64,000 nt of DNA from 20CM-2-55-15 sp964633285 (GCA_964633285.1 CAZWGA010000025.1:10760-74759), one strand, 5' to 3'. Positions 1 to 10,159 are shown, counted from the stretch's first letter. Numbers and translations are program-made. The notes: a model not told the origin generated them from the sequence alone.

Positions 1-2210
1 ATTTCGCGGCCATCCGGCAGCGTGCACTGCGAGCACGGTTGAGGAATCGGAAACTCTTTTGCCAGATCAGGCAGAAAGGTTCCCTGATGGTTATACTTCT
101 CGGTGCGCGGCAATTGCAGCGCGTAACGCAGCCCGAATTCGAGAGTCAGGTTGGGCCGGACCTTCCAACTGTTTTGCGCAAAACCCGACGCCGTCTTCCA
201 CTGGTAGTAATAGGGAATCAGCGTCTCGCGGAGTGTGGCCTGGTTATATACGCCGAGAAGAAACTGCGCGAATTCAATGCCGCCGGTTCCTGTCGTGGTT
301 CCGTTGCTGTTAGTCAGCGTGCGATTCCTGTTGAACTCATAACGGCCGCCGGACGCCCCAAAAAGGGGAATCGTCTTGAGGCGCTGGTCGAGGAGATCGG
401 CGCCGAACTTCCAGGTTTGATTGCCGTGGACCCACGAAATCGTGTCGGCGATTTCGTAGCTGTGTTCGGCATTCTCGTTCTGTTGCGACTGACTGAAGCC
501 AATCGAGCCTACTCCAGTCACAATCTCGGGAAGGCCGCCCCGCGTGATGCTCGGCAGCCCGAGCTCTGTTGAGAAATTGCGCCCTGTGAGCGCATCAAAT
601 GCCGGCGGAAGGTTGCGCGTGAATCGGCCGTAGGTGTAGTTGAGCCGCAGTTCGTTGATCACTTGAGGCGAGAAAGTATGCGTGTCGGTGATCAGAACTT
701 GCCGCGACCAGCTATAGTCGGTTCCACCGGAATTGACTTCATCCCGGCCCACTTGAAAATCACCGCGCCCACGATCGCCGCGCACCGGGACCTGCGTATA
801 GCGGCCGCTTAGATGATTCGTGCGTCCAATCTGCTGATCGAGCTTGATCGTTATGCGTTGTTCGAAGTTTTTGATGAAGTTCAAGCCGCTGTAGTTGCGC
901 AGATTTCCATCGGCCAGGAAGTAGTCGCTCGCCGTGGGAAGGTACTTCAGAAGGCTCACGCTCACGGGATCGAGCAAATCCGGCGGGATGGTATTGTTGG
1001 GTAAAACCGGAAAATTCTCTCCTGCGGCAAGCGCGGCACGCTGGAACTGGTTGCCGGCAACCGTCCATTGGTTATAGAGCGTGGCGTCGCGGATCTGCGA
1101 CTGCAATCCAAACCGATTCACGACGTCGAGCGGGGCGTATCCCAGAGCCGTGCTCCCCACGTTGCTGACTCCTACGACGTTGCTGAAGTCACCGCGCCGC
1201 ATTGCTGCGGTCGGTAACAGTGATGTGAACGAACTGCCGTCGTAGTAATAGCGCGGTTCGATCGCAAGGAAGAAAAACGTTTTGTTGTGGCCGTCGTAAC
1301 CAGGAAGCCCGAGCAACCGGGGCCATTGCACCGGACCACCAAGAGTGAAACCGAACTGATGTTGCCGGCGATTGGATTGCGGCCGGTTCGCCGAGCTGAT
1401 CGTAAAGGGCGCGGCGTTGAATGATGGATTGCGGTGGTACCAATAAAGGAGTCCGTTGTACTGATTGGTGCCTGATTTCGTCGACATGTTGATCACGCCG
1501 CCGCCGCTCTGTCCGTACTCTGCGGAGAAGTTCGAAGTCTGCACTGTGAATTCCTGCACCGTGTCTGGAGAAAACGTGACAACGGACCGCCCCAGCCCCA
1601 CGCCGGTATTCCGCGCGCCATCGGCCAGAATGGCGGTGCTGCCCGCGCGCCCGCCGTTCACGCTGACATTGAAGCCGGGCACGGGAATCGTGCCGGGGTC
1701 CAGTTCCGGATCTTCCGTCCCGGCCACACCCGCGACGCCAGCGACGGTCAAGGCGAGATCGAGGACACTTCGATTGTTGAGCGGCATGTCCACGATTTCA
1801 CGTTCGGTGATGGTTTGGCCGGGCGTCCCGGATTCAACATTGACGATGGCGGCCTCGGCCGTTACCGTGAGTTGGCTGGAAATTTCACCGGCCTGAAGCG
1901 TGACGTTGACGGTCGTCGTGATGGCGGTGTCGATCTTCACTCCCGCGACCAGGGCTTTTTTGAAGCCCTGAGCTTCAACCGTGATCCGATACTCCACTGG
2001 ATCCAACAACGGCGCAGAGAAGGTGCCGCTTCCCGACGTGGTGAGACGCAATTCCTCGTTGGTTCCGACGTTCGTAATGACCACACTTGCGCCCGCGACC
2101 ACAGCCCCGGTTTGATCAAAAACAGTTCCAGTCACTCCACCCTTGTTGGTTTGACCGAAGACAGCCACTCCGCAGAACAAAACAGCCAGAACAGTCGGAA
2201 TTGTCCGCAT
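1..2210 (-). CDS. TonB-dependent receptor, Oar-like (C-terminus cut by window edge)
   Basis: Reading the minus strand from the ATG at 2210 gives an open frame of about 736 codons that leaves the window on the left without a stop. It begins MRTIPTVLAVLFCGVAVFGQ, a signal peptide, followed by a carboxypeptidase-regulatory-like domain (GVTGTVFDQTGAVVAGASV, about residues 25-105). A plug-like region follows (IVDMPLNNRSVLDLALTVAG; FSAEYGQSGGGVINMSTKSG, about residues 130-240), then barrel-type sequence. The family forms outer-membrane barrels that take up large substrates using TonB energy; the substrate cannot be told. The barrel C-terminus lies outside the window. It is followed upstream, in the same direction, by another receptor of the same kind (5694-2350), but the two share little beyond the fold. 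The family call is secure. Confidence 0.9.
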   Translation of the reverse strand, partial: MRTIPTVLAVLFCGVAVFGQTNKGGVTGTVFDQTGAVVAGASVVITNVGTNEELRLTTSGSGTFSAPLLDPVEYRITVEAQGFKKALVAGVKIDTAITTTVNVTLQAGEISSQLTVTAEAAIVNVESGTPGQTITEREIVDMPLNNRSVLDLALTVAGVAGVAGTEDPELDPGTIPVPGFNVSVNGGRAGSTAILADGARNTGVGLGRSVVTFSPDTVQEFTVQTSNFSAEYGQSGGGVINMSTKSGTNQYNGLLYWYHRNPSFNAAPFTISSANRPQSNRRQHQFGFTLGGPVQWPRLLGLPGYDGHNKTFFFLAIEPRYYYDGSSFTSLLPTAAMRRGDFSNVVGVSNVGSTALGYAPLDVVNRFGLQSQIRDATLYNQWTVAGNQFQRAALAAGENFPVLPNNTIPPDLLDPVSVSLLKYLPTASDYFLADGNLRNYSGLNFIKNFEQRITIKLDQQIGRTNHLSGRYTQVPVRGDRGRGDFQVGRDEVNSGGTDYSWSRQVLITDTHTFSPQVINELRLNYTYGRFTRNLPPAFDALTGRNFSTELGLPSITRGGLPEIVTGVGSIGFSQSQQNENAEHSYEIADTISWVHGNQTWKFGADLLDQRLKTIPLFGASGGRYEFNRNRTLTNSNGTTTGTGGIEFAQFLLGVYNQATLRETLIPYYYQWKTASGFAQNSWKVRPNLTLEFGLRYALQLPRTEKYNHQGTFLPDLAKEFPIPQPCSQCTLPDGRE

Positions 2211-2263
2211 CAAGGATCCCTTTGGTGTTCGTGATTTTGCGGCGATTGTATATCACGGTCTCC

Positions 2264-2286
2264 CCCGGGGCATATAGCGCCCCGGG
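2264..2286. other. GC-rich hairpin between two receptor genes
   Basis: The 8-bp arms CCCGGGGC (2264-2271) and GCCCCGGG (2279-2286) are perfect complements around a 7-nt loop. The hairpin lies 64 bp downstream of the receptor gene that ends at 2350 and 54 bp upstream of the next start at 2210. It has no T tract on the minus strand, so it is not a convincing intrinsic terminator. It could attenuate read-through or stabilise the upstream mRNA 3' end. Confidence 0.45.
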
Positions 2287-2349
2287 CATGATCGCGGGAA
2301 GCTCGAGAGGAATTGGAACAAACGACCGGAGCCGCTACGTTCCCTTTCG

Positions 2350-5300
2350 TTAAAACATGAATCGCATGCCTACTCGGACGCTGCGGATTCCTTGATACGT
2401 TGAAGGTTGTCCGTACAGGCTGCTATGCGGATTGGATCTTCCATTCAGGCTCGGAAGCCCGCCGTTTTCGAGTTGGCTGAGCTGCGTTCCGATTTCGCCG
2501 TTGAGGATTTTGTTCAAGACCGCGGTCAACGTTTGAGTATTGGGATCGTATTTCGGATCGATATCACTTGCCGTGAGCGAATTGGTTGTCCGATAGCGAG
2601 TTGTGGTGAACCGCGTTACCGTGTTTTGGTTGAAGGCGTTGATGACGTTAAAGTCGAATGCCAGGGTGTAGTGCTTATCCCCACCGAATCGGTAACGATG
2701 CGTTAACGAAAGATCGGTTTGTGTGAGTGCAGGACCTCGTCCTAAATCGCCGCGTTTTGACAAAGGAATGGAAGTCGCGACGACTGTAACAAAGGTCGTC
2801 TGAGGCGTCCCCTGCAAGGCCTGGTAAAAGAACGAGAGTTCGGTCGAATGGGACTTGCCCGTCCATCTTTCAAGTAACTTGTCGAACGTATAACCACCGA
2901 AGGCCTTGAACGCATGGCGCCGGTCTGTGGCGAGATTTCCGTTGTCCGGCTGGCCGGTTGCCGTAAAGCCGTTAATCGCGTAATCGAAAAAGCGATCGAC
3001 CGATGGCGACGTGCGCCCGCTTTCGTCTGAACTCGCGAGGCCGGAATAATTGCCGTACAGGCTGCTCAATGTGTAATTGGCATTAAGGAAGTACGAGGGC
3101 GTGCGCTTGTTGATGACGATTTCCAGCCCGCGATACAAACGCTGCGGCTTCGCGGATTTCACATAGCCTGTTTCCCTGTCGAGTCTCAGATCGAGACCTT
3201 CTCCGGGATTCCCGATCGGATAGTTTTCCGCTTCGCCGATGCCGAGGATCGCGTGATCTTCAAGCGCATGGTCGACGTTCTTGCGCGTAAAGCGCGCGGA
3301 CAATACAAAATTCTTGGCCAGTTCTTTTTCAATTCCGACCGTGACTTCACTCTGGCGGAATGCCTTGATGTCGGGATCCACGCCGGTGACGACGAGGCCC
3401 AGGGCTTTGAACTGCGCTTCGGTCAGGTTCGAAGGAATGCGATAGTCCCGCTGAAGCTGGCTGAGTCCGCCCGACGCTGAAGGATTGCCACCGCCTCGCG
3501 GATCGGTGAAAGTGCCGAGAACTTTTTCAGGCGTGTAGTAGCTGTAGCCGGGATTCGCTGCGGTAATCGGAAAGTAATCCACGCGATAGAAGTTGCCGCC
3601 GAAGGAGCCTCGCGGCAGTTCGAATCGCATGCGATCGTAAAACCAGCCATAGCTTGCAAAGAGTTTCGTCTTGCCGCTGCCGGTCGGGTCGAATGCGCCT
3701 CCAAACCGTGGAGCGATCTTCCTGCCCCATCCGATTTCGATGCCGGGAATCGCGCTGCCCGCAAGCAGATCGCCTGCATTGAATGAAGGCAGGAATTCCT
3801 TTTCCAGACGAACGCCGAGATTCAGTGTGAGCCGTGATGAAGGCTGGTATTTGTCCTGAAAATAAATACCATCGTAATGATTCTGCCCGACACCCTTTGC
3901 GCCAAACCTCGTCAAGGTTCCAACTCCAAGACAACTCGACGTTCCCAGCGCGCAGGGAAGACTGACGCCGGTTCCCGCCTGGGCGTAGTCCTGGCCGTAA
4001 TAGAGCGCGACGATGCCGGTCCCCGCGTAGCCGGACAGGACATCATTAATCGTCTGGCCGCGCTGATACCCACCTTTGAATTCGTGCCTCCCGCCAAAAT
4101 TGCCGGAAGGGATAAAGGAGACATCGCCGTCGTATTCGTTCTTGATCGAAACGTCGCGTGTCGTGATGGAGTTGTTGCTGACGTTTTGATAATTGATGCC
4201 GCCCGGGCAACCGGTGGCGATGGACGCATACGCTCCCGATGATCCCAGGCACCGGTATCGAACCTGGTTTTCGAGCGCGTAGTTCGATCCCTTTTCATTT
4301 TGAAACGAACGCCCATACCGAAACGTGCCCACAAATCTTCCAGTCGGCGTATACGTGAGTTGTCCGGTGAAATTGGTTGCGGTCGGACGTCCACCGGTCA
4401 GCCGGTAATAGTCGTCGGATCTGTAATTCTTTCCGGCATACACGATGTCCACCGGATTGGAAGTCGTAATCGAATCGAAGGGCTGCGTCCCGTCGACAAT
4501 TTGCGGGTTCCAAAGATAGGTCGTTGAGCCTCTCAAATCTTTCCGAAGGGAGATATCCACTCGTCCGAAACCGTATTCGTTTCTTTGATTATTGATATAG
4601 GTCAGCGGGGGAAGTGGAGTCCCTGCGGACGACAGCCGCGGCGTGGACACGAACTGGCCGGTGGAAAAATTCGAATTGGTGAGTGAACTGATGAAATTCG
4701 ATACACGCGTGGATCTGAAAAACTGCGGCGAGTAGCCGCCGACGAACCAGGCGCGACCCTTAACCAATGGGCCCGAAAAAGTACCTGTAGGGTAGCTGTT
4801 CAGAAATTGGTCTCGATTCTGGCGAAGCAGATATGTGTAATCCGGATTCGCGGCAATTGCGGCCGCGCTGGAACTGCTCGAAACAAAACGGGACATCGCC
4901 GCTCTCGGTCCGGGTTGAAGAGCGCTGGGTTCAAATTGCGAACCGAATTCACCATGAAAACTGTCCGACCCCGACTTTGTGGCGACGACGACCACTCCGC
5001 CCGAAGCGCCACCATGTTCGGCTTCGAAGCCGCCGGTTTTAATCTGCATCTCGGAAACCAGGGCAGTGGGGATATTGTTGACGCGATTGAGAACGCCCGT
5101 CCGGAAATTCTCAACGGCCAACCCGTCGATCACGAATGCATTCTCAGAACCCGACGCGCCGTCAACCTGAAACCCGCCTGAAAGCGGTTCATCTCGCGTT
5201 GCGGGCGAAAGTTTCAAGAGTGTGTCGAATCGAGTGCCCTTCGGTAATTCATCGATCAGTTTCGCAGTGATGATCGTTTGAATCTTACTGTCGGTGGTAT

Positions 5301-5694
5301 CGATGGTAATGGCATTCAAGCCTTCAGTGACGAGAACCTCGGATACCGCCGATGACAACCCCAGCTTGAGATTCGCCACCGCGACGTTCTCGATGGTCAC
5401 CGCAACGTTTTCCAGAGTCGCGGCCGCAAATCCGCCGAACGATGTACTCGCGACTTTGTAAGTTCCCGCGGGAACCTGCTGAATACGAAAGATGCCTTGT
5501 TCATTGCTTTGAACAGAACGTTCGAAGCCGACATCCTTTCCCGTTACCGTGATGGTCACGCCCGGAATGACCGCGCCACTGGGATCGGTAACCGTCCCTT
5601 CAATGGTTCCCGTCGTCCTCTGTCCGAAAACCGGAAGGGCCGAAACTACAAAGACCAGCATTATCGATATCGCGCATACACATCTTGATTTCAT
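2350..5694 (-). CDS. TonB-dependent receptor, Oar-like
   Basis: A complete receptor of about 1,114 residues. Signal peptide MKSRCVCAISIMLVFVVSALPVFGQ, a carboxypeptidase-regulatory-like domain (GTIEGTVTDPSGAVIPGVTI, about 28-110), a plug (IDELPKGTRFDTLLKLSPAT, then FVIDGLAVENF; about 125-240) and a long barrel ending in MRFMF, the terminal aromatic expected of an outer-membrane barrel. I place the start at the ATG at 5694 because GGGG lies 8 nt upstream. A GTG three codons earlier (5703) sits directly against that Shine-Dalgarno and is less likely. A good sigma70-type promoter lies at 5739-5767. The substrate is unknown. The gene diverges from the ankyrin operon that starts at 6006. Confidence 0.93.
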   Translation of the reverse strand: MKSRCVCAISIMLVFVVSALPVFGQRTTGTIEGTVTDPSGAVIPGVTITVTGKDVGFERSVQSNEQGIFRIQQVPAGTYKVASTSFGGFAAATLENVAVTIENVAVANLKLGLSSAVSEVLVTEGLNAITIDTTDSKIQTIITAKLIDELPKGTRFDTLLKLSPATRDEPLSGGFQVDGASGSENAFVIDGLAVENFRTGVLNRVNNIPTALVSEMQIKTGGFEAEHGGASGGVVVVATKSGSDSFHGEFGSQFEPSALQPGPRAAMSRFVSSSSSAAAIAANPDYTYLLRQNRDQFLNSYPTGTFSGPLVKGRAWFVGGYSPQFFRSTRVSNFISSLTNSNFSTGQFVSTPRLSSAGTPLPPLTYINNQRNEYGFGRVDISLRKDLRGSTTYLWNPQIVDGTQPFDSITTSNPVDIVYAGKNYRSDDYYRLTGGRPTATNFTGQLTYTPTGRFVGTFRYGRSFQNEKGSNYALENQVRYRCLGSSGAYASIATGCPGGINYQNVSNNSITTRDVSIKNEYDGDVSFIPSGNFGGRHEFKGGYQRGQTINDVLSGYAGTGIVALYYGQDYAQAGTGVSLPCALGTSSCLGVGTLTRFGAKGVGQNHYDGIYFQDKYQPSSRLTLNLGVRLEKEFLPSFNAGDLLAGSAIPGIEIGWGRKIAPRFGGAFDPTGSGKTKLFASYGWFYDRMRFELPRGSFGGNFYRVDYFPITAANPGYSYYTPEKVLGTFTDPRGGGNPSASGGLSQLQRDYRIPSNLTEAQFKALGLVVTGVDPDIKAFRQSEVTVGIEKELAKNFVLSARFTRKNVDHALEDHAILGIGEAENYPIGNPGEGLDLRLDRETGYVKSAKPQRLYRGLEIVINKRTPSYFLNANYTLSSLYGNYSGLASSDESGRTSPSVDRFFDYAINGFTATGQPDNGNLATDRRHAFKAFGGYTFDKLLERWTGKSHSTELSFFYQALQGTPQTTFVTVVATSIPLSKRGDLGRGPALTQTDLSLTHRYRFGGDKHYTLAFDFNVINAFNQNTVTRFTTTRYRTTNSLTASDIDPKYDPNTQTLTAVLNKILNGEIGTQLSQLENGGLPSLNGRSNPHSSLYGQPSTYQGIRSVRVGMRFMF

Positions 5695-5738
5695 TGTCAC
5701 CACCCCTTTCGGCCAAAATGGCCGTCCCCTTGCGCGCG

Positions 5739-5767
5739 ATTATGGTGAACGCCACATCCGGTGTCAA
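5739..5767 (-). promoter_or_regulatory. Sigma70-like promoter of the receptor gene
   Basis: On the minus strand TTGACA (5767-5762) is followed after exactly 17 nt by CATAAT (5744-5739), 45 nt upstream of the ATG at 5694. The -35 is a perfect consensus match. The leader also holds a small GGCC-AAAAT-GGCC hairpin at 5711-5723. Confidence 0.6.
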
Positions 5768-5929
5768 TTCATAAGGGTGTCCCCTTTTGCCGGGGTTGGA
5801 AACCCATTACAGGAATGTAGGAACGCGGAACTACGCGAAACGCCGAAGGGATCGGAAGGAGTGTCTGAAAAGTCGCACGCGTGCGTGACGAGATTACTGT
5901 AAAACGATTTGTCCTCTTTGAAAACTCGC

Positions 5930-5958
5930 TTGGGCCGCGTTGGCGCCTCGGGTATGAT
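5930..5958 (+). promoter_or_regulatory. Promoter of the ankyrin-DUF1592-DUF1552 operon
   Basis: TTGGGC (5930-5935), a 17-nt spacer and TATGAT (5953-5958), 47 nt upstream of the ATG at 6006. The same TTG-N17/18 spacing precedes three other plus-strand genes in the window. Confidence 0.5.
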
Positions 5959-6005
5959 GGCGCGAAGCTCAAGAGGAACTAAGACAATAGGTTGCGAGGT
6001 GTTCG

Positions 6006-7679
6006 ATGGGTCGTGTGGTTCGGTTGCTGGTACCGCTTTTAGCGGTCACAATTCTGCTGGTCAGCATTGTTCGCGGAGCCGGCGATAGTTCAGTCACGAA
6101 GGCCGTCAAAGCGGGTGATCTCCAGGAGGTTCGCAAACTCATCGCGGCGCATGCCGACGTGAACGCAACATCCGGCGATGGATCGACTCCGCTGCTCTGG
6201 GCGGCGCACAAATCCGATGTGGAGATGGCCCGGGCTTTGATCGCAGCCGGGGCCAAACCGGACACTGCCAACAATTACGGTGTTACTCCCTTACTTGATG
6301 CGAGCCGCGCAGGTGATGCGGCGATGATGGAAGTTCTGCTGAAGGCCGGCGCCGATCCGAAGCGCGCGCATACTGAAGGCGAGACACCGCTGATGGCGGC
6401 TTCACGCGCCGGAAGCGTTCCTGGAGTGCGACTGCTTCTGGATCGTGGCGCGGATGTGAATGCGACCGATTCTTTTCAACATGAATCGGCGTTGATGTGG
6501 GCATCCGCGGAAGGTCATCTCGATGTTGTCGATACGCTTCTTAAAGCGGCGGCCAATCCGAATCTGCAGGCGCACATCACGTCGATCACCGACCGCAAGA
6601 ATGCCGATCATCCCACGGGTGGGTTCACCGCTTTGATGTGGGCTGCTCGCAATGGATCAGAAGATATCGTGCGACGGCTTGCCAAAGGCGGCGCCGATCT
6701 GAATCTCAAAAACGGCGACAACGCTTCGGCGGCAATGGTTGCGATGTACAACGACCGGTTCGACCTTGCTGCCGTGCTTTGGGATCTTGGCGCGGACGTG
6801 AACGACGGTTCGCTCTACACCGCCGTTGAAATGCGCGATGCCAGTACGGATCAGTTTGCTTTCGATGGGTCCCGGTTGCGTCCCTCTCATCCCAACAAAT
6901 TAACCGCGCTGGACCTCGTGAAGCTTCTGCTCGAGCGCGGCGCGGATCCGAACAAAACATTTGCGGGACAGTTTCATTCCACGTCGATGCCGAACGGCGA
7001 CCGCTTCAACAACACCCCGTTCTTCCGCGCGGCCATCACCTGCGACGTCGAAGCGCTGAAGCTGTTGATCGCGCATGGCGCCGATCTCGATAAAGCTCCG
7101 GTGGGCCCGGCGCCGCCGCCGCCCGTTGAAGGCGATGCTCAGGAAGAAGGCGGCCGGGGCCGGGGCAATCCCAACGCAGGCAAAACCGCAACCATGGTTT
7201 CGATGACCGGTGGCCGCGGACCGCAAATGACCGGCGGGCCTGGATACATTCGCTCGGGCGAAGTTCCGTATCGCGAACCCGGCAGCCGGAAGCCGCTCGA
7301 CGCTTTTGTTCTTTTGCTCAAAGCGGGCGCGAACCCGAATGCCAAAGGTCCCGATGGTTCGACGCTCCTGCATCAGGCCGCAGCGGCCAACAATCTCGAC
7401 ATGATCCGGGCTCTCGCCGACGCAAAAGTGAAATTCGATGAACCGAACAAGGACGGCCTTACCGCGCTCGATATCGCCGAAGGCAAACGGCCCGCAGGCG
7501 CTCGCGAAGGCGCCCGCCGGGGCGGACCTCCCGCCGGAGGAGGAGCGCGCGGCCGCGGAGGGCGCGGAGGAACAACCCCGCAGGACGTCGCGAAATTGCT
7601 CCGCGAATTAATGGGACTTCCGCCTGCGCCACCCCCGCCGCCCGCGACGGCAACGGTTCCACCCGGAGAGGAGAAATGA
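6006..7679 (+). CDS. Exported ankyrin-repeat protein
   Basis: 557 residues. An N-terminal hydrophobic signal (MGRVVRLLVPLLAVTILLVS) is followed by two blocks of ankyrin repeats (about 30-240 and 290-370, with repeats of the type GSTPLLWAAHKSDVEMARAL). A low-complexity Gly/Arg/Pro linker follows (about 375-440), then two more ankyrin repeats (GSTLLHQAAAANNLDMIRAL, about 455-500) and a Gly/Arg/Pro-rich tail. Ankyrin repeats bind protein partners; the signal puts this one in the periplasm or on the surface rather than the cytosol. Its stop overlaps the next start (ATGA at 7676-7679), so it is translationally coupled to the DUF1592 gene. A second exported ankyrin protein sits with the same two families at 32909-34867. 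The partner is most simply the cytochrome-like neighbour, but that is inference. Confidence 0.9.
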   Translation: MGRVVRLLVPLLAVTILLVSIVRGAGDSSVTKAVKAGDLQEVRKLIAAHADVNATSGDGSTPLLWAAHKSDVEMARALIAAGAKPDTANNYGVTPLLDASRAGDAAMMEVLLKAGADPKRAHTEGETPLMAASRAGSVPGVRLLLDRGADVNATDSFQHESALMWASAEGHLDVVDTLLKAAANPNLQAHITSITDRKNADHPTGGFTALMWAARNGSEDIVRRLAKGGADLNLKNGDNASAAMVAMYNDRFDLAAVLWDLGADVNDGSLYTAVEMRDASTDQFAFDGSRLRPSHPNKLTALDLVKLLLERGADPNKTFAGQFHSTSMPNGDRFNNTPFFRAAITCDVEALKLLIAHGADLDKAPVGPAPPPPVEGDAQEEGGRGRGNPNAGKTATMVSMTGGRGPQMTGGPGYIRSGEVPYREPGSRKPLDAFVLLLKAGANPNAKGPDGSTLLHQAAAANNLDMIRALADAKVKFDEPNKDGLTALDIAEGKRPAGAREGARRGGPPAGGGARGRGGRGGTTPQDVAKLLRELMGLPPAPPPPPATATVPPGEEK

Positions 7680-10156
7680 AAAAGGCTTCGTTTCTCCTGG
7701 CTCTCATCCTTACCGCAGGCACGGTTTGTGACCGCGCGCTTTTGTCGCAAACCAGCGGAACACGCGGGGTGGTCGAGCGCGCGCACAGTGACGCGCAAGG
7801 CCCTGTTGCGTATCAGGAGATGCTGAACAAGTACTGCATCACCTGCCACAACGAGAAAGCAAAGATTCCCGCCGGCGCACCGCTGATGCTCGACAAAGCA
7901 AACCTCAATGATCCGGGTTCCAACGCGGCAGTTTGGGAAAAAGTGGTGCGCAAACTCGGCGTTGGGGCCATGCCGCCGAGAAATTCGCCGGCCCCGGGAG
8001 CCGCGGAGCTCACGGCGTTCCGCTCGGCGCTGATCACGAGCCTCGATAACGCCGCCGCGCGAAAGAACAATCCGGGCCGTTACGTTCTGCATCGTTTGAA
8101 CCGCACGGAATACGGAAATGCCGTGCGCGACCTTCTGGGCGTCAAAGTCGACATTGCGGAACTTCTTCCGAGCGACGGCGGCGACTTCGGTTTCGACAAC
8201 ATTGCAACCGCGCTCACCACGTCGCCTCTTCTGCTCGAACGCTATCTCACAGCGGCGTTGCGCATCAGCGAACTCGCGGTCGGCGATCCGGAAGCCGAGC
8301 CCGGCACCCAGACGTTCTCCATAAGCACGGTCGTATCGCAGGGCCAGCATGTTGACGGACTGCCGCTCGGCACGCGCGGTGGAGCGGTTCTCCAATACGA
8401 TTTTCCGGCGGACGGCGAATACGTGTTCTACGGACGCCTTCTCCGCACGGTCGCCGAAGGTTATGTAGGCGTTGAAGGTCACGAGACACCGTTTCAATTC
8501 ATTGTCACCATCGATGGCGAACAGGTTTTCGCCGCGCCTGTCGGCGGCAAGCAGGATCACGAGTCGAGCTCGAAGAACATTGTCATTTCGCGTGAAGAAA
8601 TCGATAAGCGGATGACATCACCGCGAATCAAAGTTGCTGCCGGTTCGCACGAAGTCGGATTCACATTCATCGACCGTCCGACTCAGGAACAAAACATGTG
8701 GCAGCCGGTTCTTCGCGACAGCCTTGAAGCCCACAACCCGTCGGGCATTCCGAGACTCCGCACCGGCAACATTCAGGGTCCGTACAACGTGACCGGAGTC
8801 AGCGAGACGCCCGAGCGAAAGCGGCTGTTCGTCTGCAAGCCGGCTTCAGCCGCGATGGAGACGCCTTGTGCGTCCGAGATCCTGTCTGCAGTCGCGCGCC
8901 GCGCTTTCCGGCGGCCGGTGACGGCAGCCGACATCAAGCGTCCCATGACGTTCTATAACGAAGCTCGTAAAGAGGGCGGAGACTTCAACGCCGGAATTCG
9001 AGCGGGGCTTGCGCGAATTCTCGCCAGTCCGGCATTTGTGTTTCGCGCCGAAGAAGATCCGGTCGCACTACCTCCCGGCGCGCCACACCGCATCAGCGGT
9101 ATCGAACTGGCTTCACGTCTGTCTTTCTTTCTGTGGAGCAGCATTCCTGACGATGAATTGCTGAAACTTGCCGTGGCCGGCCGCCTGAGCGAGCCGCGCG
9201 TTCTCGAGGCCCAGGTGCGCCGCATGATTGCGGATTCGCGCGCGGACTCGTTGATGATCCAGTTCACGGGACAGTGGCTGCAGCTTCGCAATCTGGACAA
9301 AGTCACGCCGGATCTTTTGATGTTTCCGGATTTCGATGACAACGTCCGCCAGGCATTCCGGAAAGAAACCGAGCTTTTCTTCACGAGCATCGTGCGTGAA
9401 GACCGAAGCGTCCTGGATCTGCTCGACGCGGACTACACGTTCGTGAACGAGCGGCTTGCGCGTCACTACGGCATCAAAGGCGTTTACGGTTCGCGATTCC
9501 GGCGTGTCACGCTGACGGATCCGAACCGGCGCGGACTGCTCGGCCAGGGAAGTTTCCTGTCGCTGACATCGGTTGCGAATCGCACATCGCCGATTATTCG
9601 CGGAAAATTCGTAGTCTCCAATCTGCTGAACACGCCGCCGCTGCCGCCGCCCGCGGTTGTCCCGCAGCTCGAGGACAGCAAGCCGAAAGACCGGCCGTCG
9701 ACGGTTCGCGAACAACTCGAGTTGCATCGCGCAAATCCGGTGTGCGCTTCCTGCCATCGCAATATCGATCCTGTCGGATTTGCCCTCGAGAATTTCAATG
9801 CCGTGGGGCAGTGGCAGGATGTCACGAATGAAGGCCTGAAGATCGATTCCGCCGGAGTCCTGTTCGACGGCACTGCCGTGGATGGCCCGATCGCTCTGCG
9901 AAAGGCGTTACTGGCGAGGCCGGATGTTTTCGCGGGCACCGTTACCGAAAAGTTGATGACGTACGCCCTGGGCCGCGGCCTCGAGCCGGTCGATATGCCG
10001 GTGGTCCGCAGCATTGTGAATGCCGCAGCAAGGAATCATTACTCGATGCAATCGATAATTCTCGGCATCGTCGAGAGTTCACCGTTCCAAAAACGAACGA
10101 AGTTAACGGATAATGGCGCGGTTAAGACCGTTGCCCGGAATACTCCAGGGGAGTAG
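7676..10156 (+). CDS. DUF1592-family exported protein with two CxxCH heme-binding sites
   Basis: 826 residues with an N-terminal signal. A PSCyt1-type region holds CITCH (C54, C57, H58). The remainder follows the usual DUF1587-DUF1595-DUF1592-DUF1588-DUF1585 order of planctomycete/acidobacterial proteins: LNRTEYGNAVRDLLG near 140, LASRLSFFLWSSIPDDELLK near 480, and a second heme motif CASCH near 690 inside VCASCHRNIDPVGFALENF. Two CxxCH sites indicate a periplasmic c-type cytochrome. The reaction is unknown for the family. It is followed after 3 nt by a DUF1552 gene; the two families are habitual neighbours. A paralogue of identical length lies at 28987-31467. Confidence 0.9.
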   Translation: MKKASFLLALILTAGTVCDRALLSQTSGTRGVVERAHSDAQGPVAYQEMLNKYCITCHNEKAKIPAGAPLMLDKANLNDPGSNAAVWEKVVRKLGVGAMPPRNSPAPGAAELTAFRSALITSLDNAAARKNNPGRYVLHRLNRTEYGNAVRDLLGVKVDIAELLPSDGGDFGFDNIATALTTSPLLLERYLTAALRISELAVGDPEAEPGTQTFSISTVVSQGQHVDGLPLGTRGGAVLQYDFPADGEYVFYGRLLRTVAEGYVGVEGHETPFQFIVTIDGEQVFAAPVGGKQDHESSSKNIVISREEIDKRMTSPRIKVAAGSHEVGFTFIDRPTQEQNMWQPVLRDSLEAHNPSGIPRLRTGNIQGPYNVTGVSETPERKRLFVCKPASAAMETPCASEILSAVARRAFRRPVTAADIKRPMTFYNEARKEGGDFNAGIRAGLARILASPAFVFRAEEDPVALPPGAPHRISGIELASRLSFFLWSSIPDDELLKLAVAGRLSEPRVLEAQVRRMIADSRADSLMIQFTGQWLQLRNLDKVTPDLLMFPDFDDNVRQAFRKETELFFTSIVREDRSVLDLLDADYTFVNERLARHYGIKGVYGSRFRRVTLTDPNRRGLLGQGSFLSLTSVANRTSPIIRGKFVVSNLLNTPPLPPPAVVPQLEDSKPKDRPSTVREQLELHRANPVCASCHRNIDPVGFALENFNAVGQWQDVTNEGLKIDSAGVLFDGTAVDGPIALRKALLARPDVFAGTVTEKLMTYALGRGLEPVDMPVVRSIVNAAARNHYSMQSIILGIVESSPFQKRTKLTDNGAVKTVARNTPGE

Positions 10157-10159
10157 CTC

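Larger units (their letters stand above)
5695..6005. other. Divergent intergenic region
   Basis: About 310 bp between divergently transcribed genes with no credible coding frame. It holds the minus-strand promoter at 5739-5767, the plus-strand promoter at 5930-5958 and a perfect 12-bp palindrome CGCACGCGTGCG at 5874-5885, about 45 bp upstream of the plus-strand -35. The palindrome could be an operator, but nothing else supports that. Confidence 0.5.

Noticed and set aside
5702..5730. GGCC-AAAAT-GGCC hairpin as a riboswitch
   Set aside because: Only a 4-bp stem in the leader; no conserved riboswitch architecture is visible.
7373..8560. 395-codon open frame opposite the ankyrin and DUF1592 genes
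   Set aside because: It crosses the overlap of two well-supported genes and has no recognisable motif.
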